A stretch of DNA of 36,682 nt from a virus, in IMG/VR virus record IMGVR_UViG_3300021437_000056, positions 1 to 36,682 of that record; one strand, 5' to 3'. The notes below the pieces were generated by a model that was given only the letters and a program-made list of their open reading frames with translations, did not search any database and was not told where the DNA came from. Position numbers and translations under genes: made by a program. Shown piece by piece: positions 1 through 6,650 of this stretch; the first letter of the stretch is position 1, and each line of letters starts with the position of its first letter.

Positions 1-196
1 CCTGGCTGGCATCGCGACCTTCGTCGTACGGCAGCTGGAGGACAAGGGGAAGGTGACGTCGCTCGGTCGCAACCAGACCCTGCCGCCGCCGATCCCGCCC
101 CCTCCGAAGGACCAAGGAGCCATCGACGCCCTCACCGCCATCGTGGTCTGCTTCATCGCAGTGCTCATCGTGGTGGTGCTGGTCCGGTTCCTGTAG
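1..196 (+). CDS. C-terminal end of a membrane-anchored protein (partial)
   Basis: The reading frame is open from the left edge (codons begin at base 2) to TAG at 194-196, so only the last 64 residues are visible. They contain a proline-rich linker (PPPIPPPP) and then a strongly hydrophobic stretch (AIVVCFIAVLIVVVLVRF) ending at the stop. This reads as one C-terminal transmembrane helix with almost no tail beyond it. I do not recognise the family. It lies just upstream of the large terminase, where many phages carry the small terminase, but a C-terminal anchor does not fit a small terminase. It is too short in the ORF sense to be called from a start codon; the call rests on frame, composition and the terminator-like hairpin after it. 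Confidence 0.6.
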   Translation, partial: LAGIATFVVRQLEDKGKVTSLGRNQTLPPPIPPPPKDQGAIDALTAIVVCFIAVLIVVVLVRFL

Positions 197-223
197 CTCG
201 CCTCTTCCCCCTGGCGAAAGTGT

Positions 224-249
224 GAGGGCCGCCCTTCGGGGCGGCTCTC
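224..249 (+). terminator. UUCG-tetraloop hairpin after the partial membrane gene
   Basis: An 11-bp stem (224-234 with 239-249, one G-T pair) closes a TTCG tetraloop. It begins 28 nt after the upstream stop. No T-run follows, which is common for high-GC hosts. It separates the upstream unit from the terminase and probably ends transcription or stabilises the 3' end of the RNA. Confidence 0.65.
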
Positions 250-252
250 CGC

Positions 253-258
253 TATAGT
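253..258 (+). promoter_or_regulatory. Candidate -10 box (TATAGT) for leaderless terminase transcription
   Basis: TATAGT fits the actinobacterial TAnnnT -10 pattern and lies exactly 6 nt upstream of the terminase ATG, so the usual start point of transcription would be at or next to the A of ATG. No Shine-Dalgarno sequence precedes this ATG. No convincing -35 box is visible; that region overlaps the hairpin at 224-249. A similar box with the same spacing precedes the ATG at 21483. Confidence 0.4.
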
Positions 259-264
259 ACGGCC

Positions 265-1656
265 ATGGCCGTCACGATAGGAAGTGAGTACGATCAGGAC
301 GTGAGCGAACTGTTCCAGTTCGTGGCAGACCTGGTCGATCCTCCGAAGAGTTCGTTCTTCGAGCCCCTGCCGCACCAGGTACCACCAGGCCTGCCTTGGC
401 GTGGGTGGCTGCTGCTAGGCGGCCGAGGCACCGGGAAGACGGCGGCGTCGGCTAAGTATGTCCATGACCACGTACACGGCCCGCCCTGCATCGAAGGAGT
501 TCCAGGTGGACACTGGATCAGTATCGTCGCCCCTACTCTCGGAGATGCTGTCACTTCATGTGTCATGGGTCCCTCCGGACTTCGACTTCATGATCCCAAG
601 ATTCGAGTGGTCAATCGCCCCGGAGGTATCTCTGCCATCTGGCCCAACGGCGTGGAGGCTAAGCTCTTCGGCGCTCATAGTCCCGAAGACGTCGAGCGCT
701 TCCGTGCTGGTGGCAACCGTTGCCTAGTGTGGATGGAGGAGCTGGCTGCCTGGCGCTACCTGAAGGAAGCGTACGAGCAGATCCGCTACGGTCTGCGTGT
801 CGGCCCTCGCCCCCACTGGATCGGCAGTACGACGCCCAAGTCCATCAACGTGCTCAAGGCCATGATCGCCGATCCCAACATCGCGGTCACGCACGGCAAG
901 ACGTCGGACAACCCTCACCTGAACGACGACGTCAAGCGCGAGCTGTACGAGGACTACGCCGACACTCGCATGGGCCGCCAGGAGCTGAGCGGTGAGCTGC
1001 TGGAGGACGTGGACGGCGCTCTGTGGACGGGCGAGATCATCGAGCTGACCCGCATCAAGGACATCAGCGACCCCCGCTACCCGGAGTGGTTCGACCGCAT
1101 CGCCGTTGCCATCGACCCCGCCGTCAGCACCAACGAGGGCAGTGACGAGACGGGCCTGGTCGTCGTGGGCATGGTGAGCAAGCTGGACGTGCCAGGCGTA
1201 GCGCACCCGGACAAGAGCCACGGCTTCGTCCTGGCAGACGAGTCAGGCAAGTACACACCGACCGAATGGGCCAAGAAGGCTGCCAAGCAGTACAAGAACT
1301 GGGAGGCCGACCGTATCGTTGCAGAGATCAACAACGGCGGCGCGATGGTGAAGGCGACGCTCCACACCGTGGACAACACGCTGCCCGTGCGCGAGGTGAC
1401 GGCCACACGTGGCAAGACCCGTCGAGCAGAACCGATCAGCACGCTCTGGTACGAGGGCCGCATGCACATGGTGGGCATGTTCCCCAAGCTGGAAGACCAG
1501 ATGACACAGTGGAACCCGGACCCCGACGAGGCCGACCCCTCGTGGTCTCCGGATCGTATGGACGCCATGGTGTGGGGCGCTACCGATCTCATGATCGGGC
1601 ACCGCACCGTGACGTCAGGTAGGGTACTCGACCAACGCCTCCGGAACAGAAGGTAG
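265..1656 (+). CDS. terL: Terminase large subunit
   Basis: This 463-residue protein is the ATPase/nuclease that packages DNA into the prohead. The N-terminal ATPase has a Walker A motif GGRGTGKT (52-59), a Walker B-like strand CLVWMEE (153-159) and a coupling motif IGSTTP (186-191). The C-terminal RNase H-fold nuclease shows the acidic positions expected for metal binding: D284 in AIDPAV, E354 in VAEINNGG, and the acidic pair in SPDRMDA (D430, D433). Length is normal for the family. The ATG at 265 has no Shine-Dalgarno sequence but has a -10-like box 6 nt upstream, so translation may be leaderless. The portal gene starts 2 nt after its stop. No small terminase is recognisable in the window. 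Confidence 0.95.
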   Translation: MAVTIGSEYDQDVSELFQFVADLVDPPKSSFFEPLPHQVPPGLPWRGWLLLGGRGTGKTAASAKYVHDHVHGPPCIEGVPGGHWISIVAPTLGDAVTSCVMGPSGLRLHDPKIRVVNRPGGISAIWPNGVEAKLFGAHSPEDVERFRAGGNRCLVWMEELAAWRYLKEAYEQIRYGLRVGPRPHWIGSTTPKSINVLKAMIADPNIAVTHGKTSDNPHLNDDVKRELYEDYADTRMGRQELSGELLEDVDGALWTGEIIELTRIKDISDPRYPEWFDRIAVAIDPAVSTNEGSDETGLVVVGMVSKLDVPGVAHPDKSHGFVLADESGKYTPTEWAKKAAKQYKNWEADRIVAEINNGGAMVKATLHTVDNTLPVREVTATRGKTRRAEPISTLWYEGRMHMVGMFPKLEDQMTQWNPDPDEADPSWSPDRMDAMVWGATDLMIGHRTVTSGRVLDQRLRNRR

Positions 1657-1658
1657 AC

Positions 1659-3311
1659 ATGGCTCAGCCTCAAGCAGTCCCGAACCGCCGTGGATGGCAG
1701 CGCATCCTGGATCCCTGGACGTGGTTCAGCTTCAAGGGTCCGTGGCAGAGCCCGTCCACGGCCAAGCCTGTGCTGGTCCCGTCGTGGATCGGCCACGAGC
1801 ACCTCCGGCGCCTGTGGGCGTACTCGACGCTGGAGGCGTACTTCCGCAACGCTGCCCGGCTGTGGCTCAACGACGAGGCCAGCGAAGAAGACCGCAAAGC
1901 CCGGCGTGAGTACGGCGACCCCATGCTGCTGGTGGAGCAGACGCGAGCCTCGCTCTACGGCGACAAGATCAGTCTGATCGTCAAGGGCGCCGTCGAAGGC
2001 GACAGCACCACCGACTCCGCATCCGTCATCCAGGAGTTCCTGGAGACGTGGTGGGAGAAGGAGGTCATGGACCAGAAGCTCATCGAGACGGACAAGAACG
2101 CCATCAAGCTCGGCGACGGCGTCATGTCGCTGGAGTGGAACGAGAAGAAGCAGCGACCCTGTGTCTACTCGTACAACCCCGGCTTCTACTTCCCCGTCCT
2201 GGACGAGACGGGCGAGGATCGCGACTACCCCCGTCGCGTCCACATCGCCTGGGAGTACGAGAAGACGCTGCCCGACGGCAACCGAGAGGTCTGGGTGCGT
2301 CGGAAGACGTGGTGGTTGGCGGAGTACGACACGACCTCTGGCGTGCGTGTGCCGTACAGCGACGAGCCCGTGTTCGACACGTGCATGTTCCAGGACGGCT
2401 CATGGTCGCTGGAGGACATGGGCAAAGACGTCGACAACTTCGACGACGCCAAGGCCGTGTGGCACACGGAGCCCACCGACCTCGAGATCGACTTCATCCC
2501 GGTGCTCCATATCCCGAACACGGTGAGCCTGGAGGACCACTACGGCACGTCCATCCTCGCGAACGTGCTGCAGCTCCTGGACGACATCGTCGCCGTGGAC
2601 ACCGACCTGCAGGCCGCCAGCGCTACCACGGGCAGCCCGCCCATCGCCGTGAGCGGCGCCTCCGTCGACAACGACCACAAGGTCTACGGCCCCGGCACCG
2701 TGCTGAGCGTCGGCGACGGCAGCGCCACCGTCATCGACACGAGCGGCGGCCTGGGAGCGCTGCTGACGCTGCAGGACGCTCAGCTCAAGCGCCTCAGCGT
2801 GAACGTGCGCATCCCCGAGGCCCTGCTGGGACGTGTGAAGCCGAACGAGGTGCCGTCAGGCATCGCTCTGGCGCTCGGCTTCACGCCGCACATCAGCCTG
2901 ATCCAGGAGATGCGCCTGGTCCGCCGCCAGAAGCACGGGCTCCTGCTGAAGTGGGTGCAGCGCATGATGCTCATCCACGGGCAGATCCCGGAAGTGCTGG
3001 AGGCCAACATCGTCTTCGGCAGCTATCTGCCGGCAGACAAGCAGGAGACGATGACGCTCATCGTCGGCCTGTACACCATCAAGGCCATCAGCTTGGAGAC
3101 CTGCATCCAGATGATGGTGCAGGCTGGCTTCCCCATCGAGGACGTCCAGCTCGAGATCCAGCGCATCCAGCAGGAGGACATCAGTTCGGCCAGCGCCCTG
3201 GTGTCGCTCACGGGCGATGTCAATGCTGGTAGGGAGCGGTTGGGCCTCCCGCCGGACCCGACCATGGCCAACCAGAATCTCAACGACCCAGCCAACCCTT
3301 CTGGTCAGTGA
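1659..3311 (+). CDS. Portal protein
   Basis: This 550-residue protein directly follows the terminase (2-nt gap, AGAAGG ribosome site at 1648-1653). Position, length and composition fit a phage portal, the dodecameric ring at the capsid vertex through which DNA passes. Typical features are the N-terminal region with conserved tyrosines and tryptophans, a central stretch with repeated acidic, Asp-rich segments, and the helical region LLTLQDAQLKRLSVNVRIPE (370s) followed by SGIALALGF, which resembles the wing/crown region of SPP1-type portals. The C-terminal tail is rich in Asn, Pro and Gly. The assignment rests on context plus these family-like segments. Confidence 0.88.
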   Translation: MAQPQAVPNRRGWQRILDPWTWFSFKGPWQSPSTAKPVLVPSWIGHEHLRRLWAYSTLEAYFRNAARLWLNDEASEEDRKARREYGDPMLLVEQTRASLYGDKISLIVKGAVEGDSTTDSASVIQEFLETWWEKEVMDQKLIETDKNAIKLGDGVMSLEWNEKKQRPCVYSYNPGFYFPVLDETGEDRDYPRRVHIAWEYEKTLPDGNREVWVRRKTWWLAEYDTTSGVRVPYSDEPVFDTCMFQDGSWSLEDMGKDVDNFDDAKAVWHTEPTDLEIDFIPVLHIPNTVSLEDHYGTSILANVLQLLDDIVAVDTDLQAASATTGSPPIAVSGASVDNDHKVYGPGTVLSVGDGSATVIDTSGGLGALLTLQDAQLKRLSVNVRIPEALLGRVKPNEVPSGIALALGFTPHISLIQEMRLVRRQKHGLLLKWVQRMMLIHGQIPEVLEANIVFGSYLPADKQETMTLIVGLYTIKAISLETCIQMMVQAGFPIEDVQLEIQRIQQEDISSASALVSLTGDVNAGRERLGLPPDPTMANQNLNDPANPSGQ

Positions 3312-3405
3312 TAGCTTTCCATCTCGAAGCGAGCTATCGTTCGCCAGCAACCGTGTGATCACGGACCACCCCTGGAAAGGGGACGGATAACGATAAGGAG
3401 CAGAG
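3312..3405 (+). promoter_or_regulatory. Leader with three successive small hairpins before the scaffold gene
   Basis: The 94-nt gap between portal and scaffold holds three stems in a row: GATAGCT (3310-3316) with AGCTATC (3332-3338); CCGTG/CACGG around a TGAT loop (3351-3364); and CCCCT/AGGGG around a GGAA loop, a GNRA type (3369-3382). A strong ribosome site AAGGAG (3395-3400) follows. No promoter box was clear. The region may set scaffold and capsid expression through RNA processing or stability; the function is inferred only from structure. Confidence 0.45.
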
Positions 3406-4095
3406 ATGTCAGCAAACGACAACAGCCCGGATCCCGCCAACACCCCGCCGCCCCCGCCGCCTCCGCCGTCGGGCACCGACAACGCCAGGACCTTCACGCA
3501 GGAGGACCTGAACCGTGTCGCTGCCCGGGAGAAGGACGAGGGGAAGCGCAGTGCCGAGCGGGCCATCCTGGCCGCCCTGGGCGTGGACGACTTGGACAGT
3601 GCCAAGAAGATCCTCGCCGACAAGCAGGCCGCCGACGAGGCGAAGTTGTCGGAGGTGGACAAGCGAGAGAAGGCAGCGACGAAGGCGCAGACCGAGGCCG
3701 CCGAGGCCAAGGCCACCGCCACGAAGATGACGCTCGACGCCAAGGTCGAGCGGGCCATCCTCGAGAAGCTGCTGGGCGAAGAGCAGGTCAAGGCGCTCAG
3801 CGCTGCGGCCACGCTCCGACGCCTGATCGAGGTGACGCCGGACGCCGATGACAAGGCGATCAGCGATGCCGTGACCGAGCTCGCCACCACCATGCCGCAT
3901 CTCTTCCAGGTCGTACCTCCGAGCAACGATGGTGGCAATGGCCGACCGCCCGTCAAGCCGTCGACCCCGCCGCCGCCAGGACCTCCTCGCAGCAGCTCCT
4001 CCTCTTCCGGGAGCCGGGATGAAGTGACGACGCTTCTCCACGCGAGGCATCCCAATCTCGCCAAGAATCAGGGTGGCCGCCCAGGCCGCCCGTAA
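3406..4095 (+). CDS. Capsid scaffolding protein
   Basis: This 229-residue protein lies between portal and capsid genes, the usual place for a scaffold that guides procapsid assembly and then leaves. It opens with a Pro-rich segment (eight consecutive prolines near residue 15), then a scaffold-like motif FTQEDLNRVAAREKDEGKR, then a long Ala/Lys/Glu coiled-coil region (about 60-115). A second helical part and a Pro/Ser-rich basic C-terminus complete it. The ribosome site AAGGAG lies 5 nt upstream of the ATG. No protease motif was seen, so it is probably not a fused maturation protease. Confidence 0.85.
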   Translation: MSANDNSPDPANTPPPPPPPPSGTDNARTFTQEDLNRVAAREKDEGKRSAERAILAALGVDDLDSAKKILADKQAADEAKLSEVDKREKAATKAQTEAAEAKATATKMTLDAKVERAILEKLLGEEQVKALSAAATLRRLIEVTPDADDKAISDAVTELATTMPHLFQVVPPSNDGGNGRPPVKPSTPPPPGPPRSSSSSSGSRDEVTTLLHARHPNLAKNQGGRPGRP

Positions 4096-4110
4096 TCCGA
4101 AAGGGATCAC

Positions 4111-4542
4111 ATGGGTTTCTCCCTCGAGGTCCAGAGTGACAGCTGGCTGAACGACGACCAGTCCTGGTGCGCCGCACGCATGGGCCGGACCGTCTGCCGC
4201 TCGATCACGCTGGACATCTCGCTCTTCAACGCCCTGCACTACGTCAACGGGTTCATCCCGTCCGGCACGGTGCTGGCGAAGGTGACGGCCACGGGCCTCT
4301 ACGGCCCGTACAGCCCGCTGCTGGTCAACGGCCTGCAGACGCCGCTCGGCCACCTGTACACCCCGGTGCGCCAGAAGAACGACGTCGGCACGGCCTACAC
4401 CAAGCAGGTCGGCTCGCTGTTCTGGATGGGCATCGTCGACACCACCAAGCTGCCGGTCTTCACCGGTGGCGCCGCCCTCCTGGGCGCCCTCGACGCTGCG
4501 GCGAAGACGGCTCTCAGCAACTACATCCGCTACGAGCCGTAA
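4111..4542 (+). CDS. Head decoration protein (lambda gpD-like)
   Basis: This 143-residue protein has the signature of the lambda-D/SHP family of capsid cement proteins: IPSGTVLAKVTATGLYGPY (about 50-68), then VNGLQTPLGHLY, a pattern of a glycine-rich beta-tulip fold. Decoration trimers sit on the capsid surface and stabilise it against DNA pressure. It lies 15 nt after the scaffold stop, with AAAGGGA upstream of its ATG, and 14 nt before the major capsid gene, the same order as in lambda-like head clusters. Confidence 0.82.
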   Translation: MGFSLEVQSDSWLNDDQSWCAARMGRTVCRSITLDISLFNALHYVNGFIPSGTVLAKVTATGLYGPYSPLLVNGLQTPLGHLYTPVRQKNDVGTAYTKQVGSLFWMGIVDTTKLPVFTGGAALLGALDAAAKTALSNYIRYEP

Positions 4543-4556
4543 GGGGTCCTTGAACC

Positions 4557-5597
4557 ATGGCACAGCAGCTGGTCTACGACCTCATCGAGCCGTCCCTCCT
4601 CATCAACTACGTGCGTGCGTACGACAACGAGGTCCTCTACAACAACTTCACGCTGGAGCGGTACCTCCCGAACACGCTCACGGAGGACCTGGAGTACCGG
4701 ATCCGCTCCGGCACCTGGCAGGACGTGGACACCGCCCTGTACCGGGCGTGGGACACCCCGGCTCCCTTCACCAAGCGGCAGGGCATGTCCCGGTTCCGTG
4801 GCGAGCTGGCTCCGGTCAGCCGGCAGATCGCCCTCAGCGAGGAGGAGTTCCTCCGCCTGCGGGCCCTGCAGTCGAACGGCCGCCAGGCCGATCTCGTCAA
4901 CGCCATCTACTCGGACGCCGAGCGCATGGTCCGTTCCGTCCAGGCCCGAATCGAGCTGGCCCGTGGTCAGCTCCTCGTGACGGGCACCTTCGCCCTGAAC
5001 GAGAACGGCCTGAACGTCACGGCCGACTTCGGCATGCCGGGCACCCACAAGCCCACGGCGGCGACGCTGTGGACCAACCCGGCTGCCGACATCCTCGGCG
5101 ACCTCCTGACGTGGACGCAGCTCTACGTGGATGACACCGGCACCGTGCCCGGCGTCATGCTCATGAGCCGCACCGTGCTGGGGTACATGTACCTCAACAC
5201 GGCCATGCGCCAGGCGGCCGCCTTCGCCGGCACCACGCCCTCCCGCATCAACAACGAGACGATCGACGCCATCTTCGCCGCGAACGGTCTTCCCCCGATC
5301 GAGATCTACGACACGAAGGTCCGTGTGAACGGCACCAACACGTCGGTGATCGGCACCAACAAGGTGCTGCTCCTCCCCTCGCCGGGTGCGGAGCCGATGG
5401 GCAACACGTTCTACGGCGTCACGGCCGAGGCGCTCAAGTTCCAGTCGAAGGGCTACATCACCCAGGAGGAGATGCCCGGTATCGTGGCCTGCATCCACGA
5501 GACCGAGTCGCCGATCCAGACCTTCACCCTCGCGACGGCGGTGGCGGTCCCGGCCCTCCCGAACCCCAAGCTCGTCGTGGCTGCGACGGTCGCCTGA
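4557..5597 (+). CDS. Major capsid protein (gpE-like, HK97 fold)
   Basis: This 346-residue protein matches the lambda gpE type of major capsid protein in length, position and features. It has an N-terminal arm (LERYLPNTL), segments with the rhythm of the HK97 fold (RELARGQLLVTGTFALNENG), and a C-terminal part with GNTFYGVTAEALKF and IQTFTLATAVAVPALPNPKLVV typical of the P-domain end and A-domain loop. The ribosome site is AAGGGG (4541 onward) before the ATG. No N-terminal delta domain or protease is fused, so the separate scaffold presumably serves assembly. Confidence 0.93.
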   Translation: MAQQLVYDLIEPSLLINYVRAYDNEVLYNNFTLERYLPNTLTEDLEYRIRSGTWQDVDTALYRAWDTPAPFTKRQGMSRFRGELAPVSRQIALSEEEFLRLRALQSNGRQADLVNAIYSDAERMVRSVQARIELARGQLLVTGTFALNENGLNVTADFGMPGTHKPTAATLWTNPAADILGDLLTWTQLYVDDTGTVPGVMLMSRTVLGYMYLNTAMRQAAAFAGTTPSRINNETIDAIFAANGLPPIEIYDTKVRVNGTNTSVIGTNKVLLLPSPGAEPMGNTFYGVTAEALKFQSKGYITQEEMPGIVACIHETESPIQTFTLATAVAVPALPNPKLVVAATVA

Positions 5598-5598
5598 C

Positions 5599-5931
5599 AT
5601 GGCCAACATCGCCGCAGCGGCGATCTCGCAGAGCCCCGGTACGTCGGTCGTCCCCGTGACGGCTGCCAGCGCCGGTGGGGATGCGTTCGACAACGACGGA
5701 CGCACGTTCTTCGTCGTCAAGAACGCAGGCGGTGCCGGCATCACCGTCACCTTCGACTCCCTGGTCCTGTCGAACTTCGGAACCGACGTCAACCCCGCTC
5801 CCACCGTGGCAGCGGGCGAGACCCGGATCTTCGGTACGTTCGACACGACCCGGTTCAACGATGCCAACGGGCGAGTGGGCGTGACCTACTCGTCGGTCAC
5901 CAGCGTCACCGTGATGGCCGTCAAGGGCTGA
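5599..5931 (+). CDS. Small beta-rich head-associated protein
   Basis: This 110-residue protein starts at ATG 5599, one base after the capsid stop, within a longer open frame whose earlier part overlaps the capsid gene and is not credible. It is rich in Val, Thr, Gly and Ala. The pattern FFVVKNAGGAGITVTF, then VAAGETRIFGTF and NGRVGVTYSSVTSVTVMAVKG, suggests an all-beta sandwich. Proteins of this style commonly follow capsid genes in actinobacterial phages and prophages and usually lack a defined function. A role as a second decoration or head accessory protein is inferred from position only. It is followed by a strong hairpin. Confidence 0.75.
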   Translation: MANIAAAAISQSPGTSVVPVTAASAGGDAFDNDGRTFFVVKNAGGAGITVTFDSLVLSNFGTDVNPAPTVAAGETRIFGTFDTTRFNDANGRVGVTYSSVTSVTVMAVKG

Positions 5932-5954
5932 ACGGGAAGCGTGCAGGGGTAGTA

Positions 5955-5990
5955 CACTGGGGGTCGGCTCTTGCGGGTCGGCCCCCAGTG
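5955..5990 (+). terminator. Strong hairpin after the capsid block
   Basis: A 14-bp stem (5955-5968 with 5977-5990, two G-T pairs) encloses an 8-nt loop. It lies 23 nt after the stop of the small head protein and 30 nt before the next start. No U-tract follows. It may partly end transcription, so that capsid genes are made in excess over the neck genes, or act as a 3' stabiliser. A TACACT hexamer at 5953-5958 overlaps its 5' side and could be a -10 box. Confidence 0.7.
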
Positions 5991-6019
5991 CCATCTTCAA
6001 GCCAAGAGGAGTTCCAACC

Positions 6020-6343
6020 ATGACCATGCGATTCAAGACCGCCTGCAGCTGGTACGAGATCGACGACGAGGGCCAGCCCGGCGCTCGTACCGAGTTCGTG
6101 CCCGGCGACGAGGTGCCCCAGGAGGTGTTCGATCACGCCAGCGAGCGTGAGATGGACCTCGACCACCTCATCTACGACGACACGGAGGACGGCGAGGACG
6201 TCGGTGTCGACGCCGACTCGGTGTACGCCGGGCTCACCGTCGCCGAGCTCAAGGAGCAGCTGGCCGAGCGCGAGCTGCCGCTCAGCGGCACGAAGGCGGA
6301 GCTGATCGCCCGCCTGGAGGAGTCCGATGCCGCTCACGGATGA
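6020..6343 (+). CDS. Small acidic protein with C-terminal SAP-like motif
   Basis: This 107-residue protein has an acidic centre (DDTEDGEDVGVDAD, about 54-67) and a C-terminal motif LTVAELKEQLAERELPLSGTK followed by AELIARLEES. This two-helix pattern fits the SAP domain, a small nucleic-acid-binding fold often seen in phage head or connector proteins. The ribosome site AAGAGGAG (6004-6011) precedes the ATG. Its stop overlaps the start of the next gene by 17 nt. It may contact DNA in the head or neck; this role is inferred. Confidence 0.75.
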   Translation: MTMRFKTACSWYEIDDEGQPGARTEFVPGDEVPQEVFDHASEREMDLDHLIYDDTEDGEDVGVDADSVYAGLTVAELKEQLAERELPLSGTKAELIARLEESDAAHG

Positions 6344-6647
6344 CCAGTTCGCGGTCCTTCGCGTCTGGGTAGGTGCCGACGTGGACGACAGCGTCCTCGA
6401 AGATCGGTACACACGCCTCGGCTCGTTCGACAGCGTGGTCATCGAGGAGCTGAATGCTCAGCTGGCGGAGCTGCAGGGGACGCCGTCCTCCATCAGCGTC
6501 GGCGGTCTGAGCATCAGCTTCGGCGAGCAGATCCGGGCGTTGCAGGACGCCATCAAGAGGTTCCGGGCCAGTGGTGGCACTGGTCTGGACGTAGACGGCA
6601 CACTCGGCTTCGCGACGGCCCGCCTCAAGCGGGCGGACCTGCGCTGA
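6327..6647 (+). CDS. Head-tail connector (adaptor) candidate
   Basis: This 106-residue, largely helical protein begins MPLTDDQFAVLRVWVG and continues with ELNAQLAELQGTPSSISVGGLSISFGEQIRALQDAIKRF. Small helical proteins with a Ser/Gly-rich insertion like this one commonly form the adaptor ring under the portal in long-tailed phages. Its ATG lies inside the end of the preceding gene (17-nt overlap), which suggests translational coupling. The next gene starts 3 nt after its stop. The family is inferred from size, position and the SISFGEQI segment. Confidence 0.65.
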   Translation: MPLTDDQFAVLRVWVGADVDDSVLEDRYTRLGSFDSVVIEELNAQLAELQGTPSSISVGGLSISFGEQIRALQDAIKRFRASGGTGLDVDGTLGFATARLKRADLR

Positions 6648-6650
6648 GCC

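Noticed and set aside
1077-2243. Long reverse-strand frame across terL and portal
   Set aside because: Residue composition is Val/Asp/Leu/Arg-heavy, as expected from the complement of GC-rich codons, and it crosses two well-supported forward genes.
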